DNA from: Anaerobacillus alkaliphilus
GTDB lineage: Bacteria > Bacillota > Bacilli > Bacillales > Anaerobacillaceae
Direction: 5' to 3'
Assembly (NCBI RefSeq): GCF_004116265.1
Contig: NZ_QOUX01000001.1
Span: forward strand, 62,001-126,000
DNA length: 64,000 nt
Shown here: piece after piece, positions 9,608-17,930 of the stretch
Numbering within the stretch: position 1 is the first letter of the stretch
Layout: each line of letters starts with the position of its first letter
The notes under the pieces: model-generated
The model's input: only the letters and a program-made list of their open reading frames with translations
What the model was told of the DNA's origin: nothing
The model's database searches: none
Made by a program: the position numbers and the translations under genes

Positions 9608-10191
9608 TTTTTATTACTGGCGGTGTTAGAAGTGGTAAGAGTTCATTTGCAGAAACATTGGCGCAGTCATTCCTAACGCCTGTGAAAAATAAATTAATTT
9701 ATATTGCCACAAGTGAACTCTATGATTCAGAAATGAGCTTGCGTATTCAAAAACATCAAGAGGATCGATTGATGAGTGGCTTCACCTGGGAAACTTGGGA
9801 GCAACCACGGCAAATTGAAAATCTGGTGAAAGAATTGAGTGACAACCAGATTATTTTACTAGATTGCCTAACTACCTTGCTTGCTAACGAGCTATTTTAT
9901 GAAGAGGGTAAATGGAGTGACCGCCTTTATCAAGAAGAGCAAGTGAAAAAAATACTTATCTTTCTAGACAAGATCAAAAACAAGAACATAACCTTACTTC
10001 TCGTTTCAAATGAGCTTTTGAATGGTGGATTAAACTATGATCAAGCGACATTAACCTACATGAAACTAATTGGTTATCTTCATCAAAAGATCGTAGAAAA
10101 AGCAAGTATCGTTTATTTGATAGAGGCGGGAATTCCTCTTTTGATGAAAGGGTGTGAGAACATTGAAGGGTATCATGCTTCAAGGAACTAG
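9601..10191 (+). CDS. cobU: CobU-family adenosylcobinamide kinase/guanylyltransferase (first copy)
   Basis: Nucleotide-loop assembly enzyme of 197 residues that phosphorylates adenosylcobinamide and adds GMP. The N terminus has the family P-loop TGGVRSGKSSFAE, and the segment RIQKHQEDR with a following W-T-W-E supplies the histidine expected for the guanylylated intermediate. The usual later signature with GxGIVP is not recognisable: after VSNEL the chain reads NGGLNYDQ. Start TTG 9601 is chosen because GGAGG lies five bases upstream; a GTG at 9589 would overlap that site. It overlaps cobD by seven bases. A second CobU-like protein occurs later in the operon. Confidence 0.82.
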   Translation: MLIFITGGVRSGKSSFAETLAQSFLTPVKNKLIYIATSELYDSEMSLRIQKHQEDRLMSGFTWETWEQPRQIENLVKELSDNQIILLDCLTTLLANELFYEEGKWSDRLYQEEQVKKILIFLDKIKNKNITLLLVSNELLNGGLNYDQATLTYMKLIGYLHQKIVEKASIVYLIEAGIPLLMKGCENIEGYHASRN

Positions 10192-11680
10192 TTCAGATGT
10201 TGGAAAAAGTGTTTTATGTACTGCCCTATGTAGAATTTTTAGCAATCGTGGTTTACGGGTTACGCCATTTAAATCGCAAAATATGTCCAATAATTCATAT
10301 GTCACAAATGATGGCGGTGAGATAGGTAGAGCCCAAGGTATTCAGGCTGAAGCAGCAAATATTGAGGCGAGTGTTTACATGAATCCTATATTACTTAAAC
10401 CAAGAAGTGATAGTTTTTCTGAAGTAATAATTTTTGGAAAATCGCTTCATTCGTTTTCAGGAGCAGAATATCGTCAACATTTTTACGAAACTGGACTTAA
10501 GGCTATAGAGAAAGCAACAAAGAAGCTTTCGGAGCAATTCGAATATGTTGTTGTAGAAGGTGCAGGAAGTCCTGTAGAAATTAACCTAAATGATCGTGAA
10601 ATTGTGAATATGAAAGTAGCTGAAACATTAGATCTTCCAGTAATTCTAGTAGCAGATATTGATCGTGGTGGTGTATTTGCAACGATAGTCGGAACCCTTC
10701 AACTATTGTCTGAAAAAGAGCGTAAAAGAGTTGTAGGTGTTATTATCAATAAATTTAGGGGAGACATATCCCTGTTTCATAGTGGTGTAAATTGGCTAGA
10801 GGCCTATACAGGAAAGCGTATTTTTGGTGTAGTACCGTTTTTAGACGAAATAGGTATTGAAGCAGAAGATAGTTTAGCTATTGGGCAAATAAGAGGAAAG
10901 AATACATCCGGTATTGATTTGGCTGTTATTAATTTACCATATGTATCAAACTTTACTGATCTTGAACCTTTTCGCTATGAGAAAGATGTATCGATCAGGT
11001 TTATTGATCATCCCGAAGAGCTTGAATGCCCTGATGCAATCATTCTTCCTGGTACAAAGAGTACAATAAATGATTTAGAGTTTTTAAAGAGAAAGGGTCT
11101 AGACGAGGCTATAGTATCTTTTGTTAAAAACGGCGGAAGAATTGTTGGAATTTGCGGCGGTTATCAAATGCTGGGGAAAGAGATTTGTGATGAAGCAGGA
11201 ACAGATACAGGTGTTAAGCACCACCAGGTAGAAGGGTTAAATGTTCTACCCATAACTACTGTATTTAATAAAGATAAACAAGTAAAAAAAAGCAAGGGAA
11301 CAATCTGGAATCTAGCTGATAGAAATATTGTTGTTGAAGGTTATGAAATACATCTAGGTGAAACGAAACTTCATGATGTTGACGGGAGGTTTCACCCATT
11401 TATAAAATGTGATACTAATCAACTAGACGGTGTCTGCGATTTAACGGGTAAAATAATTGGTACATATTTTCACCAGTTGTTTCACAACGATGAATGGCGA
11501 AGTTTTTGGTTAAATCAAATTAGAGCTGAGAAAAAGTTACCGGAGAAAGCCTCTGTAGAAACTCATAATTATCAAGAGAAGAAGCAATCAGCTTACAATC
11601 GGCTAGCAGCTACTGTGGAAGAACATGTAGATGTGGCTTCAATTATTGACATTATCGAGCACTGGGGAGAAGCTAAATGA
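10163..11680 (+). CDS. cobQ: Cobyric acid synthase (CbiP/CobQ)
   Basis: Glutamine-dependent amidase of about 505 residues that amidates four side chains of adenosylcobyrinic acid diamide. The N-terminal dethiobiotin-synthetase-like domain begins with the P-loop GTSSDVGKSV and contains FKSQNMSNNS. The C-terminal type I glutamine amidotransferase domain has the nucleophile region GICGGYQML and the late GTYFHQLF segment with the catalytic histidine. TTG 10163 gives the usual family N terminus (M)KGIMLQGT; GTG 10154 is an alternative with a poorly placed ribosome site. The gene overlaps cobU and cobS. Its presence shows that incomplete corrinoids, not only cobinamide, can be processed. Confidence 0.9.
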   Translation: MKGIMLQGTSSDVGKSVLCTALCRIFSNRGLRVTPFKSQNMSNNSYVTNDGGEIGRAQGIQAEAANIEASVYMNPILLKPRSDSFSEVIIFGKSLHSFSGAEYRQHFYETGLKAIEKATKKLSEQFEYVVVEGAGSPVEINLNDREIVNMKVAETLDLPVILVADIDRGGVFATIVGTLQLLSEKERKRVVGVIINKFRGDISLFHSGVNWLEAYTGKRIFGVVPFLDEIGIEAEDSLAIGQIRGKNTSGIDLAVINLPYVSNFTDLEPFRYEKDVSIRFIDHPEELECPDAIILPGTKSTINDLEFLKRKGLDEAIVSFVKNGGRIVGICGGYQMLGKEICDEAGTDTGVKHHQVEGLNVLPITTVFNKDKQVKKSKGTIWNLADRNIVVEGYEIHLGETKLHDVDGRFHPFIKCDTNQLDGVCDLTGKIIGTYFHQLFHNDEWRSFWLNQIRAEKKLPEKASVETHNYQEKKQSAYNRLAATVEEHVDVASIIDIIEHWGEAK

Positions 11681-12477
11681 AGTGGAAAGTACTGATAAAA
11701 GGACTTGCACTTGCATTTCAATTACTATCAACAGTTCCTATTAGAAAGCAGATTCCGTATGAGCAAGCGCAAATCCGCGTGTCAGTGAGTTGCTATCCAA
11801 TTGTCGGTTTTTGTTTAGGAATGATTTTATTTAGCTTTTTGTACATGGTAACTCATTGGACACATGTTTCTACTATAGTATTAGCCCTATTACTAGTTAC
11901 AATAGGGATTGTATTCACGGGTGGTCTACACTTGGATGGATGGATGGATTGTAGTGACGCATTTTTCTCTTATCGAAGTCAGGAGGAAAAACTAGAAATA
12001 ATGAAGGACCCTCGAATTGGTGCTTTTGCAGCGATTTCGTTGTTCTTATTATTGGCTTGGAAGCTAGTGATCATATATGAAGTTATTACTTTGCTGAGTA
12101 CTTACGAGTACTTCGTAATTGTTTTTATCCCTTTTTTATCGAGAATGATCTTAGGGTTAAAACTTTATTTTGGAAACTTAGCTAGAGCTGAAGGAATGGC
12201 TTTTGCGATGAGGAAACTTATTAAAAGAAAAGATAGTTTAAGTTATCTAGTTCTGACGATAAGTATCTTTCTTATACTATGCTTCTTTCTGCCATACACA
12301 GTTTTTTTCTTTTGTTGGTTAGTTGCTAGTAGTGTTGTTTTTTATTTTGTTGCAATGCTGTTAGATCGTATTGCTTTTGGTGGAATTACAGGTGATACAC
12401 TGGGAGCTAGTGTGGAGGGATCTGAGCTTTGGTTATGGATGACATTGTATCTATTACTCTCTTTCGTCATGGGATAA
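11677..12477 (+). CDS. cobS: Adenosylcobinamide-GDP ribazoletransferase CobS
   Basis: Polytopic membrane enzyme of 266 residues that joins GDP-cobinamide to alpha-ribazole (phosphate), the last assembly step. The acidic motif HLDGWMDCSDAFFS at about residues 87-100 is the metal-binding signature of CobS, and RILGLK-like basic loops alternate with at least five hydrophobic helices. ATG overlaps the cobQ stop (ATGA). The matching ribazole-forming gene cobT was not found in the window. Confidence 0.9.
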   Translation: MKWKVLIKGLALAFQLLSTVPIRKQIPYEQAQIRVSVSCYPIVGFCLGMILFSFLYMVTHWTHVSTIVLALLLVTIGIVFTGGLHLDGWMDCSDAFFSYRSQEEKLEIMKDPRIGAFAAISLFLLLAWKLVIIYEVITLLSTYEYFVIVFIPFLSRMILGLKLYFGNLARAEGMAFAMRKLIKRKDSLSYLVLTISIFLILCFFLPYTVFFFCWLVASSVVFYFVAMLLDRIAFGGITGDTLGASVEGSELWLWMTLYLLLSFVMG

Positions 12478-13070
12478 CGAAGGAGAATCTTGAAAAGCGA
12501 TATATAGGTTGGACCGATGTGAGTATTGATATGAACAGTCTAAATGAGGTTAGAATTCCTACACTAGAAAGGTCTTTTCAGAAAGTTTTTTCTAGTGACC
12601 TGAAAAGATGTGTCGAAACAGCCTGCTTATTAGTTCCTGGATCTACGATAATCAAGGATTCTCGTTTAAGAGAACTCCATTTTGGTGAATGGGAACGAAA
12701 AACGTACAATGATTTAAAAGATCAAAAAGAATATCAACAATGGCTACGTGCCCCTTTTTTACTAACAACTCCTAAAGGAGAAGCGTATACACAATTAGAA
12801 ACCCGTGTATTGGAATTTTGGAAAGAGTTAATCACAGTGTTTGAGAACGAAGAAACTAAAAATGTCTTGCTCATTACGCACGGTGGTCCTATCCGGTTTT
12901 TATTAACGTACTTTTCACCAAAAGAAAGCAAAAAAGATTGGTGGGAATGGAGCATCGAACATTTTTGTGGCTACACCTTATCGTGGAACCGTAAAAACCT
13001 ATTAAAAGGAGGGAGTTCATGCACTTCGTCGTTGGTGGAGCCTTTCATGGTAAAAAGAACTGGGTTATAG
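12429..13070 (+). CDS. cobC: Alpha-ribazole phosphatase CobC (histidine phosphatase family)
   Basis: Histidine phosphatase of 213 residues that removes phosphate from alpha-ribazole phosphate or adenosylcobalamin phosphate. The phospho-histidine motif LFRHGITKEN is at the N terminus, the acid residue lies in LRELHFGEWE, and the second histidine in LLITHGGPIRF. TTG 12429 has GGAGGGA at eight bases; ATG 12435 is an alternative six bases later. It overlaps the end of cobS by 49 bases and the next gene by 52, showing very dense packing. Confidence 0.85.
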   Translation: MVMDDIVSITLFRHGITKENLEKRYIGWTDVSIDMNSLNEVRIPTLERSFQKVFSSDLKRCVETACLLVPGSTIIKDSRLRELHFGEWERKTYNDLKDQKEYQQWLRAPFLLTTPKGEAYTQLETRVLEFWKELITVFENEETKNVLLITHGGPIRFLLTYFSPKESKKDWWEWSIEHFCGYTLSWNRKNLLKGGSSCTSSLVEPFMVKRTGL

Positions 13071-13459
13071 AACATTTCTGTTTAAATCATAAAGACTATA
13101 CTTGGATAAATGGTTATAGTAAGGAATTATCTCTTGATTCCTTTGAATTAACAGAGGTTAAGACGAATAATGTTGTAATAGAGGGTGTTGAGCAATTGAT
13201 AATTACTAATCAACAAGTACTCATAAGTAGTATCAGTTCGTTTCAAACATGGGTCGAAAAGATAAAAAAGTGGGAAGATGCGTTTTTAAACCGACAAGTT
13301 ATAATAATCGGGACGGACATGGGAAAAGGGATAGTACCCATCGACAAGCAGCAACGTATGAACCGTGACGAGGTAGGTAGATGTTTTCAAGTATTATCAA
13401 GTCAAGCAAGAGAAGTATCGTTAATTTGGTATGGTTTACAGCAAGTATTAAAAGCATAG
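13019..13459 (+). CDS. Short CobU-like protein (second copy)
   Basis: 146-residue protein that resembles a shortened CobU. The N terminus (MHFVVGGAFHGKKNW) aligns with the CobU P-loop region but has GKK instead of GKS. The C-terminal half (TDMGKGIVPIDKQQR followed by LSSQAREVSLIWYG) matches the GxGIVP signature and final helix/strand of CobU. The central histidine segment of the guanylyltransferase is absent. A strong AAAAGGAGGGAG site lies before the ATG. It sits between cobC and the adenosyltransferase, so a B12 role is likely. It may complement the first CobU copy, which lacks GIVP, or be non-catalytic; the function is inferred. Confidence 0.65.
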   Translation: MHFVVGGAFHGKKNWVIEHFCLNHKDYTWINGYSKELSLDSFELTEVKTNNVVIEGVEQLIITNQQVLISSISSFQTWVEKIKKWEDAFLNRQVIIIGTDMGKGIVPIDKQQRMNRDEVGRCFQVLSSQAREVSLIWYGLQQVLKA

Positions 13460-13471
13460 GAGGAGAAAAGG

Positions 13472-14056
13472 ATGAAATTATATACTAGAACAGGTGATGA
13501 AGGAAAGACAAGCGTTATTGGCGGAAGATTAGATAAGGACCATGTCCGTGTAGAGGCATATGGTACTGTAGATGAACTGAATAGCTTCGTAGGTCTAGCG
13601 GTTACGCAGTTGGATGCGAAAATATTTGCAGATATCTTGGCCGAGCTTGAGAAAATTCAACATGAGCTCTTTGATTGTGGTGGAGATCTGGCAATGATAT
13701 CTACAAAGTATCCTTATAAAGCAGCCGACGAGATGGTTACCTTTCTTGAGGAACGTATAGATCAATACATTGTAGAAGCACCTGAATTAGAAAGGTTTAT
13801 CCTGCCTGGTGGTTCACAAGCATCTGCTACTGTACATATCTGTCGGACTGTGACTAGAAGGGCTGAGCGATTAGTAGTTCAACTTCAAAAGCTTGATGAA
13901 ACCAATCCTGTTGTTCTTAAATATTTAAATCGTTTATCCGATTATTTCTTTGCTATCGCTCGGGTAATTAATCATCGTCTAGGTGTAAAGGATGTTGAAT
14001 ATGAGCGTAGTGCCTTAGTTTTTCGAGATCCTAAAAGCAAAAAAGAAAGTAACTAA
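13472..14056 (+). CDS. pduO: PduO-type cob(I)alamin adenosyltransferase
   Basis: 194-residue ATP:corrinoid adenosyltransferase that puts the 5'-deoxyadenosyl group on reduced corrinoid. Family motifs are the ATP-binding N terminus TRTGDEGKT, AYGTVDELNSFVG, and the helical segment CRTVTRRAERLV with the conserved arginines. Length and motifs fit an active PduO enzyme rather than the CobA type. It is the last gene of the operon and is followed by a terminator. Adenosylated substrates are needed by CbiZ, CobU and CobS upstream. Confidence 0.93.
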   Translation: MKLYTRTGDEGKTSVIGGRLDKDHVRVEAYGTVDELNSFVGLAVTQLDAKIFADILAELEKIQHELFDCGGDLAMISTKYPYKAADEMVTFLEERIDQYIVEAPELERFILPGGSQASATVHICRTVTRRAERLVVQLQKLDETNPVVLKYLNRLSDYFFAIARVINHRLGVKDVEYERSALVFRDPKSKKESN

Positions 14057-14064
14057 ATCCTCTT

Positions 14065-14102
14065 GAAATGAGCAGAAGCTTTTGTTTTTGCTCATTTTTT
14101 TA
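14065..14102 (+). terminator. Terminator of the cobalamin operon
   Basis: A 9-bp stem (AAATGAGCA with TGCTCATTT), 15-base loop and T tract follow the pduO stop. Confidence 0.75.
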
Positions 14103-14188
14103 TTTGTAAAATAATTACATTTATCTATTCATCAGTTTGTGTCCCCTTCCATATATTATTTCGTATGTCATTGAAGGGGGAACATCTC

Positions 14189-15127
14189 ATGAAAAAAGTC
14201 ATCATTGTCATAACCTCATTATTTTTATTAACTGGGTGTGTTGAATTTCTTGACCAAAAAGAAACTAATAAAATTTCTATCCAAGCTAATTTGATAAGGG
14301 AACTAGATATCAGAAGTAAAGAGGAGCTATCCCTTAGTTGGGATTTAGTTGACGGAAGAACTAATGACGTCTTAGTAAAAGTCTCCTTATCCGAATTAGG
14401 GTTTCAGAAAGGGAATGGTCTTGAGGAAGATAAGGTAATTAAATTAGCAAAACAGTTAGCAAGTAACATTGATCAGCCTCTTCTAAACCCAACAATTACC
14501 AGAGATGGAGTACTGAAAGAAGGGAAAAATAGAGTGATTCTATCCGAACGAGAGTTAGTTAATAAGATGATGTCTTTATACTATTACAATAAATACTTAG
14601 TCTTACCGATCTACGAAGAGGTCCCACAAGTAACCTTGGATGACTTAAAAACCATCAAACATTCAATAATAGGGTCGTATGTGACTTACTTTAATCCAAA
14701 TGTCTCTGGGCGATCAATAAATATAAAACTTTCTTCTCAGGCAATTGATCACTTTGTACTCGCACCAAATGAGATTTTTTCTTTTAATAAGGTGGTAGGT
14801 CAAAGAACCACAGAAAGAGGCTACCAAGAAGCAATGGAAATTGTAAATAAAGAATTCGTTGTTGGAGTAGGTGGAGGAATATGTCAAACTTCTTCAACGT
14901 TATATAATGCCGTAGATAAGGCTGGGATGGAAATAATAGAACGGTACTCTCATTCTAGAGATATTGGATATGTGCCCCAAAATCGCGATGCTACGGTATC
15001 TTGGGGTGGACCAGATTTTAAGTTTAAAAATCCATATGATTTCCCATTACTAATTAGTACTGATGTAAATTTACAAACAGGGAAAATAGAGGTTCAAATA
15101 TATGCATCACAGCAACCAACGGAGTAA
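14189..15127 (+). CDS. VanW-family lipoprotein
   Basis: 312-residue lipoprotein. It has an N-terminal signal with lipobox LLTGC, a poorly conserved middle part, and a C-terminal VanW domain (about 175-305) with NEIFSFNKVVG, GGGICQTSSTLYNA and YSHSRDIGYVP. VanW proteins are found in vancomycin clusters and, more often, as stand-alone envelope proteins whose biochemical role is unknown. The ATG at 14189 follows GAAGGGGG; an upstream ATG at 14165 would include the ribosome site. It stands alone between two terminators. Confidence 0.85.
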   Translation: MKKVIIVITSLFLLTGCVEFLDQKETNKISIQANLIRELDIRSKEELSLSWDLVDGRTNDVLVKVSLSELGFQKGNGLEEDKVIKLAKQLASNIDQPLLNPTITRDGVLKEGKNRVILSERELVNKMMSLYYYNKYLVLPIYEEVPQVTLDDLKTIKHSIIGSYVTYFNPNVSGRSINIKLSSQAIDHFVLAPNEIFSFNKVVGQRTTERGYQEAMEIVNKEFVVGVGGGICQTSSTLYNAVDKAGMEIIERYSHSRDIGYVPQNRDATVSWGGPDFKFKNPYDFPLLISTDVNLQTGKIEVQIYASQQPTE

Positions 15128-15144
15128 GTAATTTTTACAATCCG

Positions 15145-15195
15145 GTGTCAGTTACCAAACTGCTATAATAGAGTTGTTATAACTGGCACTTTTAG
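15145..15195 (+). terminator. Probable terminator after the VanW-family gene
   Basis: GTGTCAGTTA pairs with TAACTGGCAC over ten positions (one G-T), with a loop of about 25 bases and a short T tract. The loop is long and the T tract weak. Confidence 0.4.
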
Positions 15196-15345
15196 TCATA
15201 ATGAATAAATTCTATGGCCAATGGACAATCTTATAAACGTTTCGTCTAAAAATGAGCTTAGAAAGAAAATTATTGTTATAAATTTTGAGAGGGTTCCATA
15301 GGATAGGATTGTAGAAATTATGATTGAAAAAAACAGGAGGATCCA

Positions 15346-16224
15346 ATGTACGACTATATAAAGCGTTTTTTAATAGCTATGGCTGTTGCCCTTTCAATAG
15401 GGATATTATTTATCGGCACAAGAGTATCGTTTGCAGAGACTAGTGACAATTATGAGGTAGTTAACTTCATCTGGCCGACTGTCGGCCTTGTTACGGACAC
15501 ATTTGGGACAAGAAATGGGAAACATTATGGTATTGATATTGCGGCCCCACGCGGAACTACAGTAGTTTCTGTTAGTGATGGGGTGGTAGTAAAATCATAT
15601 TATTCTACTACTTACGGTAACGTCGTGTTCATTGAGCATACAGATGGTTATGAGACAGTATATGCTCATTTACATAAACGTCTCGTAGAAGAAGGTGCTA
15701 CAGTTTATCAAGGCGAAGAAATTGGAACGGTTGGTAATACTGGCAGGTCTTCAGGAGACCATTTACATTTTGAAGTTCATGATGGCAATTGGACAATGTC
15801 TAAGAAAAATGCAATCGACCCTTTTTTAGTGATTGGAGATAACAAAGACTCTTTTTTTGTTTTATCTGATGAGTATGCCGATACTGAAGAATATCAAGTA
15901 GCCTCTGCTTATGAAGAGCATCATGATCAACCAAGTGAGGTTTTTTATATTAAGGTCAAAAAAGGTGATAGCTTGTGGAGTCTTGCGAAAGGTTATCAAG
16001 TCTCGGTAGACGAAATCAAAAGCTGGAATCAACTTTCTTCCGACTCGATTGTTGTTAACCAGCGATTAAAGATAGTTCCAAAAGGAAGCTATATTGTTCA
16101 AAAAGGGGATACCTTATGGAAAATTGCTGAGCAATCGGGGACAAGCGTATCCAAAATCAAAAAAATGAATGGGCTTAAAGATGACCGTATTCAAATAGGA
16201 ACATTACTTACGGTTGGAAATTAA
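15346..16224 (+). CDS. Secreted M23 peptidase with two C-terminal LysM domains
   Basis: 292-residue exported peptidoglycan hydrolase. A signal peptide (about 1-30, ending at SFAET) precedes a LytM/M23 domain (about 45-160) with zinc ligands in HYGID and HLHFE and the conserved GNTGRSSGDH stretch. Two LysM repeats follow (about 203-247 and 249-291), each starting with a KKGDSLW or KGDTLWKIA type motif, which bind the glycan. All zinc ligands are present, so it should cleave peptide cross-links. An AGGAGG site precedes the ATG. A mobile repeat element lies just downstream. Confidence 0.9.
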   Translation: MYDYIKRFLIAMAVALSIGILFIGTRVSFAETSDNYEVVNFIWPTVGLVTDTFGTRNGKHYGIDIAAPRGTTVVSVSDGVVVKSYYSTTYGNVVFIEHTDGYETVYAHLHKRLVEEGATVYQGEEIGTVGNTGRSSGDHLHFEVHDGNWTMSKKNAIDPFLVIGDNKDSFFVLSDEYADTEEYQVASAYEEHHDQPSEVFYIKVKKGDSLWSLAKGYQVSVDEIKSWNQLSSDSIVVNQRLKIVPKGSYIVQKGDTLWKIAEQSGTSVSKIKKMNGLKDDRIQIGTLLTVGN

Positions 16225-16286
16225 GAAAATTAATAGCTGAGTATAAGGGGTGGGTAGTATATTTCCATCCTTTTTTTCTTTAAAAA

Positions 16287-16478
16287 GAGCTGTTTTCGCA
16301 ATGTTTGTTGCTTTCGTAAAAATCCCAAAAGCCGGATTTTTACACAAAATAATAAGAATTAACCACTAATTTAGTAAGTATTGCTCTTTTCTTACTTAAT
16401 TATTGAATGACATCTTCATCTAAGGTATTGTTCCTATTATTTTAGGGTAAGTAAGCCACAATGTTTACGAAAAGAGCC
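16287..16478 (+). mobile_element. MITE-like element, copy 1
   Basis: A 192-bp non-coding element closely similar to those at 40213 and 53047 and, inverted, at 61355. It starts GAGCTGTTTTCG and ends CGAAAAGAGCC, so the ends form an imperfect inverted repeat. TTAAAAA flanks it on both sides (16280-16286 and 16479-16485). It contains the internal hairpin GTAAAAATCC (16316-16325) with GGATTTTTAC (16334-16343). It carries no open reading frame and would need a transposase in trans. Confidence 0.8.
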
Positions 16479-16571
16479 TTAAAAAAAGTTGAAATAGTTA
16501 GCAAGAATATATGGTAAAATGACACTATAAGAAATAATTACATAACAAACGAATGAAGTGTGGTAAGAAAC

Positions 16572-16961
16572 ATGCACAACGTTAACAAAACCAAAATTAA
16601 TACAGATGTTATTTACTGGTTAAATCAGAAAACGAAAACATCAAATCATAGTGTTGTTCTAGTAGATGGCTTTTGTTTTATGTTACGAAAGCTAAAATTA
16701 CAGGGGGCAGTTCGACTTGTCCCAGGTAATTTCTTTCATCAGCGCTTTTGGAAAAGTTTAGATCGAACATTAAACTATAATCTAACTGGAAACAAAAAAA
16801 GGATAAACGTTTCATTATATCGATTTTATTATGATGTATCAGTTTCAGAGGGCCTCATTAAATTGGTAGATGGACGAGCAAGTCTGACAAATGAAGGAAA
16901 GTTGTTTTTAACTATTTCTTCTGAAGAGCAGTTAAATTTTCTCTTAAGTAAAATATGGTAA
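16572..16961 (+). CDS. Hypothetical protein, about 129 residues
   Basis: Not recognised. The product is basic and soluble (no signal or membrane segment), with a C-terminal part reading SLTNEGKLFLTI that looks like the end of a winged-helix or similar small fold. The start is uncertain: ATG 16572 has only a weak GGTAAG site, and GTG 16560 is an alternative that adds four residues. It lies between mobile element copy 1 and a PHP phosphoesterase gene. Codon use looks like that of its neighbours, which supports a real gene. Confidence 0.55.
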   Translation: MHNVNKTKINTDVIYWLNQKTKTSNHSVVLVDGFCFMLRKLKLQGAVRLVPGNFFHQRFWKSLDRTLNYNLTGNKKRINVSLYRFYYDVSVSEGLIKLVDGRASLTNEGKLFLTISSEEQLNFLLSKIW

Positions 16962-17062
16962 TGTTTCTATCTTCACTATATGAAATTGAAGAGTTATAAT
17001 AGTAGAAATAGTTTGTGACTTTCGAAATTATCTATCTGTTTTTTATACGAGGGGAGAAATTT

Positions 17063-17875
17063 ATGTTAACAGATTATCATAACCACCTTGAAAGAGGTAC
17101 GTTAACGTTAGATTATTTAAAGCAGTTTACTGACAATGCAAAATCAAAAACGATCGAACATTTTGGAATTTCTGAACACGCCTATCATTTCTATCAAACA
17201 AAAAATATTCTCAGTAATCCATGGGTGAATGAAAGACGATATTACGATATGGAAGATTACGTGAAGTTGTTTCAACAGGCCTGGGATGCTCAAATTGATG
17301 TGAAAATGTCAATAGAGATGGATTATACTCCAGGAAAACATCAAGAGATGGCTGAATTTATTAAGAATTATGACTTCGACTATGTGATTGGTTCTATTCA
17401 CTGGATTGATGATTTTGGAATTGACTTAGGGGAATATAAGCATGAGTGGGAGACGCGTAATTTAAAGGAGACATATACAAGTTATTTTGACCAAGTGGTA
17501 ACATTAGCCCAATCAAATTTATTTGATATCATTGGGCATATAGATTTAGTCAAAATCTTTAATTACATCCCAACAGATGAAGAGTTTCTTTTCGAACAAT
17601 ACGAGCGAGCAACAACAGCACTAGCTAATTCTAAGACATGTGTTGAAATAAGTACAGCTGGGTTACGGAAGCAAGTAGGACAACTTTACCCAGACCCAAG
17701 GCTTTTACAACTTTGTTATAATAAAGGTATACCTATTGTATTGTCATCAGATGCACATGTACCAGAAGATGTGGGCAGAGACTTTGATAAAGCCGTAGAC
17801 TTAGCCCGTAGTGTAGGATATACGTCTATTATGACGTTCCAAAAAGGAGAACGTAAAGAAGTGCCTTTAGGATAA
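17063..17875 (+). CDS. PHP-domain phosphoesterase (histidinol-phosphatase-like)
   Basis: 270-residue metal-dependent phosphoesterase of the PHP family. The four metal-binding motifs are in order: DYHNHLE at the N terminus, GISEHAY, the central IEMDY and GSIHWI, and the C-terminal GHIDLVK and SSDAH. This is closest to the HisJ/HisK histidinol-phosphatase type, but no other his gene is nearby, so the substrate is open. The ATG at 17063 follows GAGGGGAG; a GTG/ATG upstream at 17015 would add a hydrophobic tail with no ribosome site. Confidence 0.82.
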   Translation: MLTDYHNHLERGTLTLDYLKQFTDNAKSKTIEHFGISEHAYHFYQTKNILSNPWVNERRYYDMEDYVKLFQQAWDAQIDVKMSIEMDYTPGKHQEMAEFIKNYDFDYVIGSIHWIDDFGIDLGEYKHEWETRNLKETYTSYFDQVVTLAQSNLFDIIGHIDLVKIFNYIPTDEEFLFEQYERATTALANSKTCVEISTAGLRKQVGQLYPDPRLLQLCYNKGIPIVLSSDAHVPEDVGRDFDKAVDLARSVGYTSIMTFQKGERKEVPLG

Positions 17876-17877
17876 AA

Positions 17878-17912
17878 TAAGAGAGGCCATTTTAATATGG
17901 CCTCTTTGTTTT
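17878..17912. terminator. Terminator between PHP gene and serA
   Basis: A 9-bp stem (AGAGGCCAT with ATGGCCTCT), short TTTAAT loop and T tract. It can serve both converging genes. Confidence 0.75.
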
Positions 17913-17930
17913 GACTTTTTAAATAGGTTG

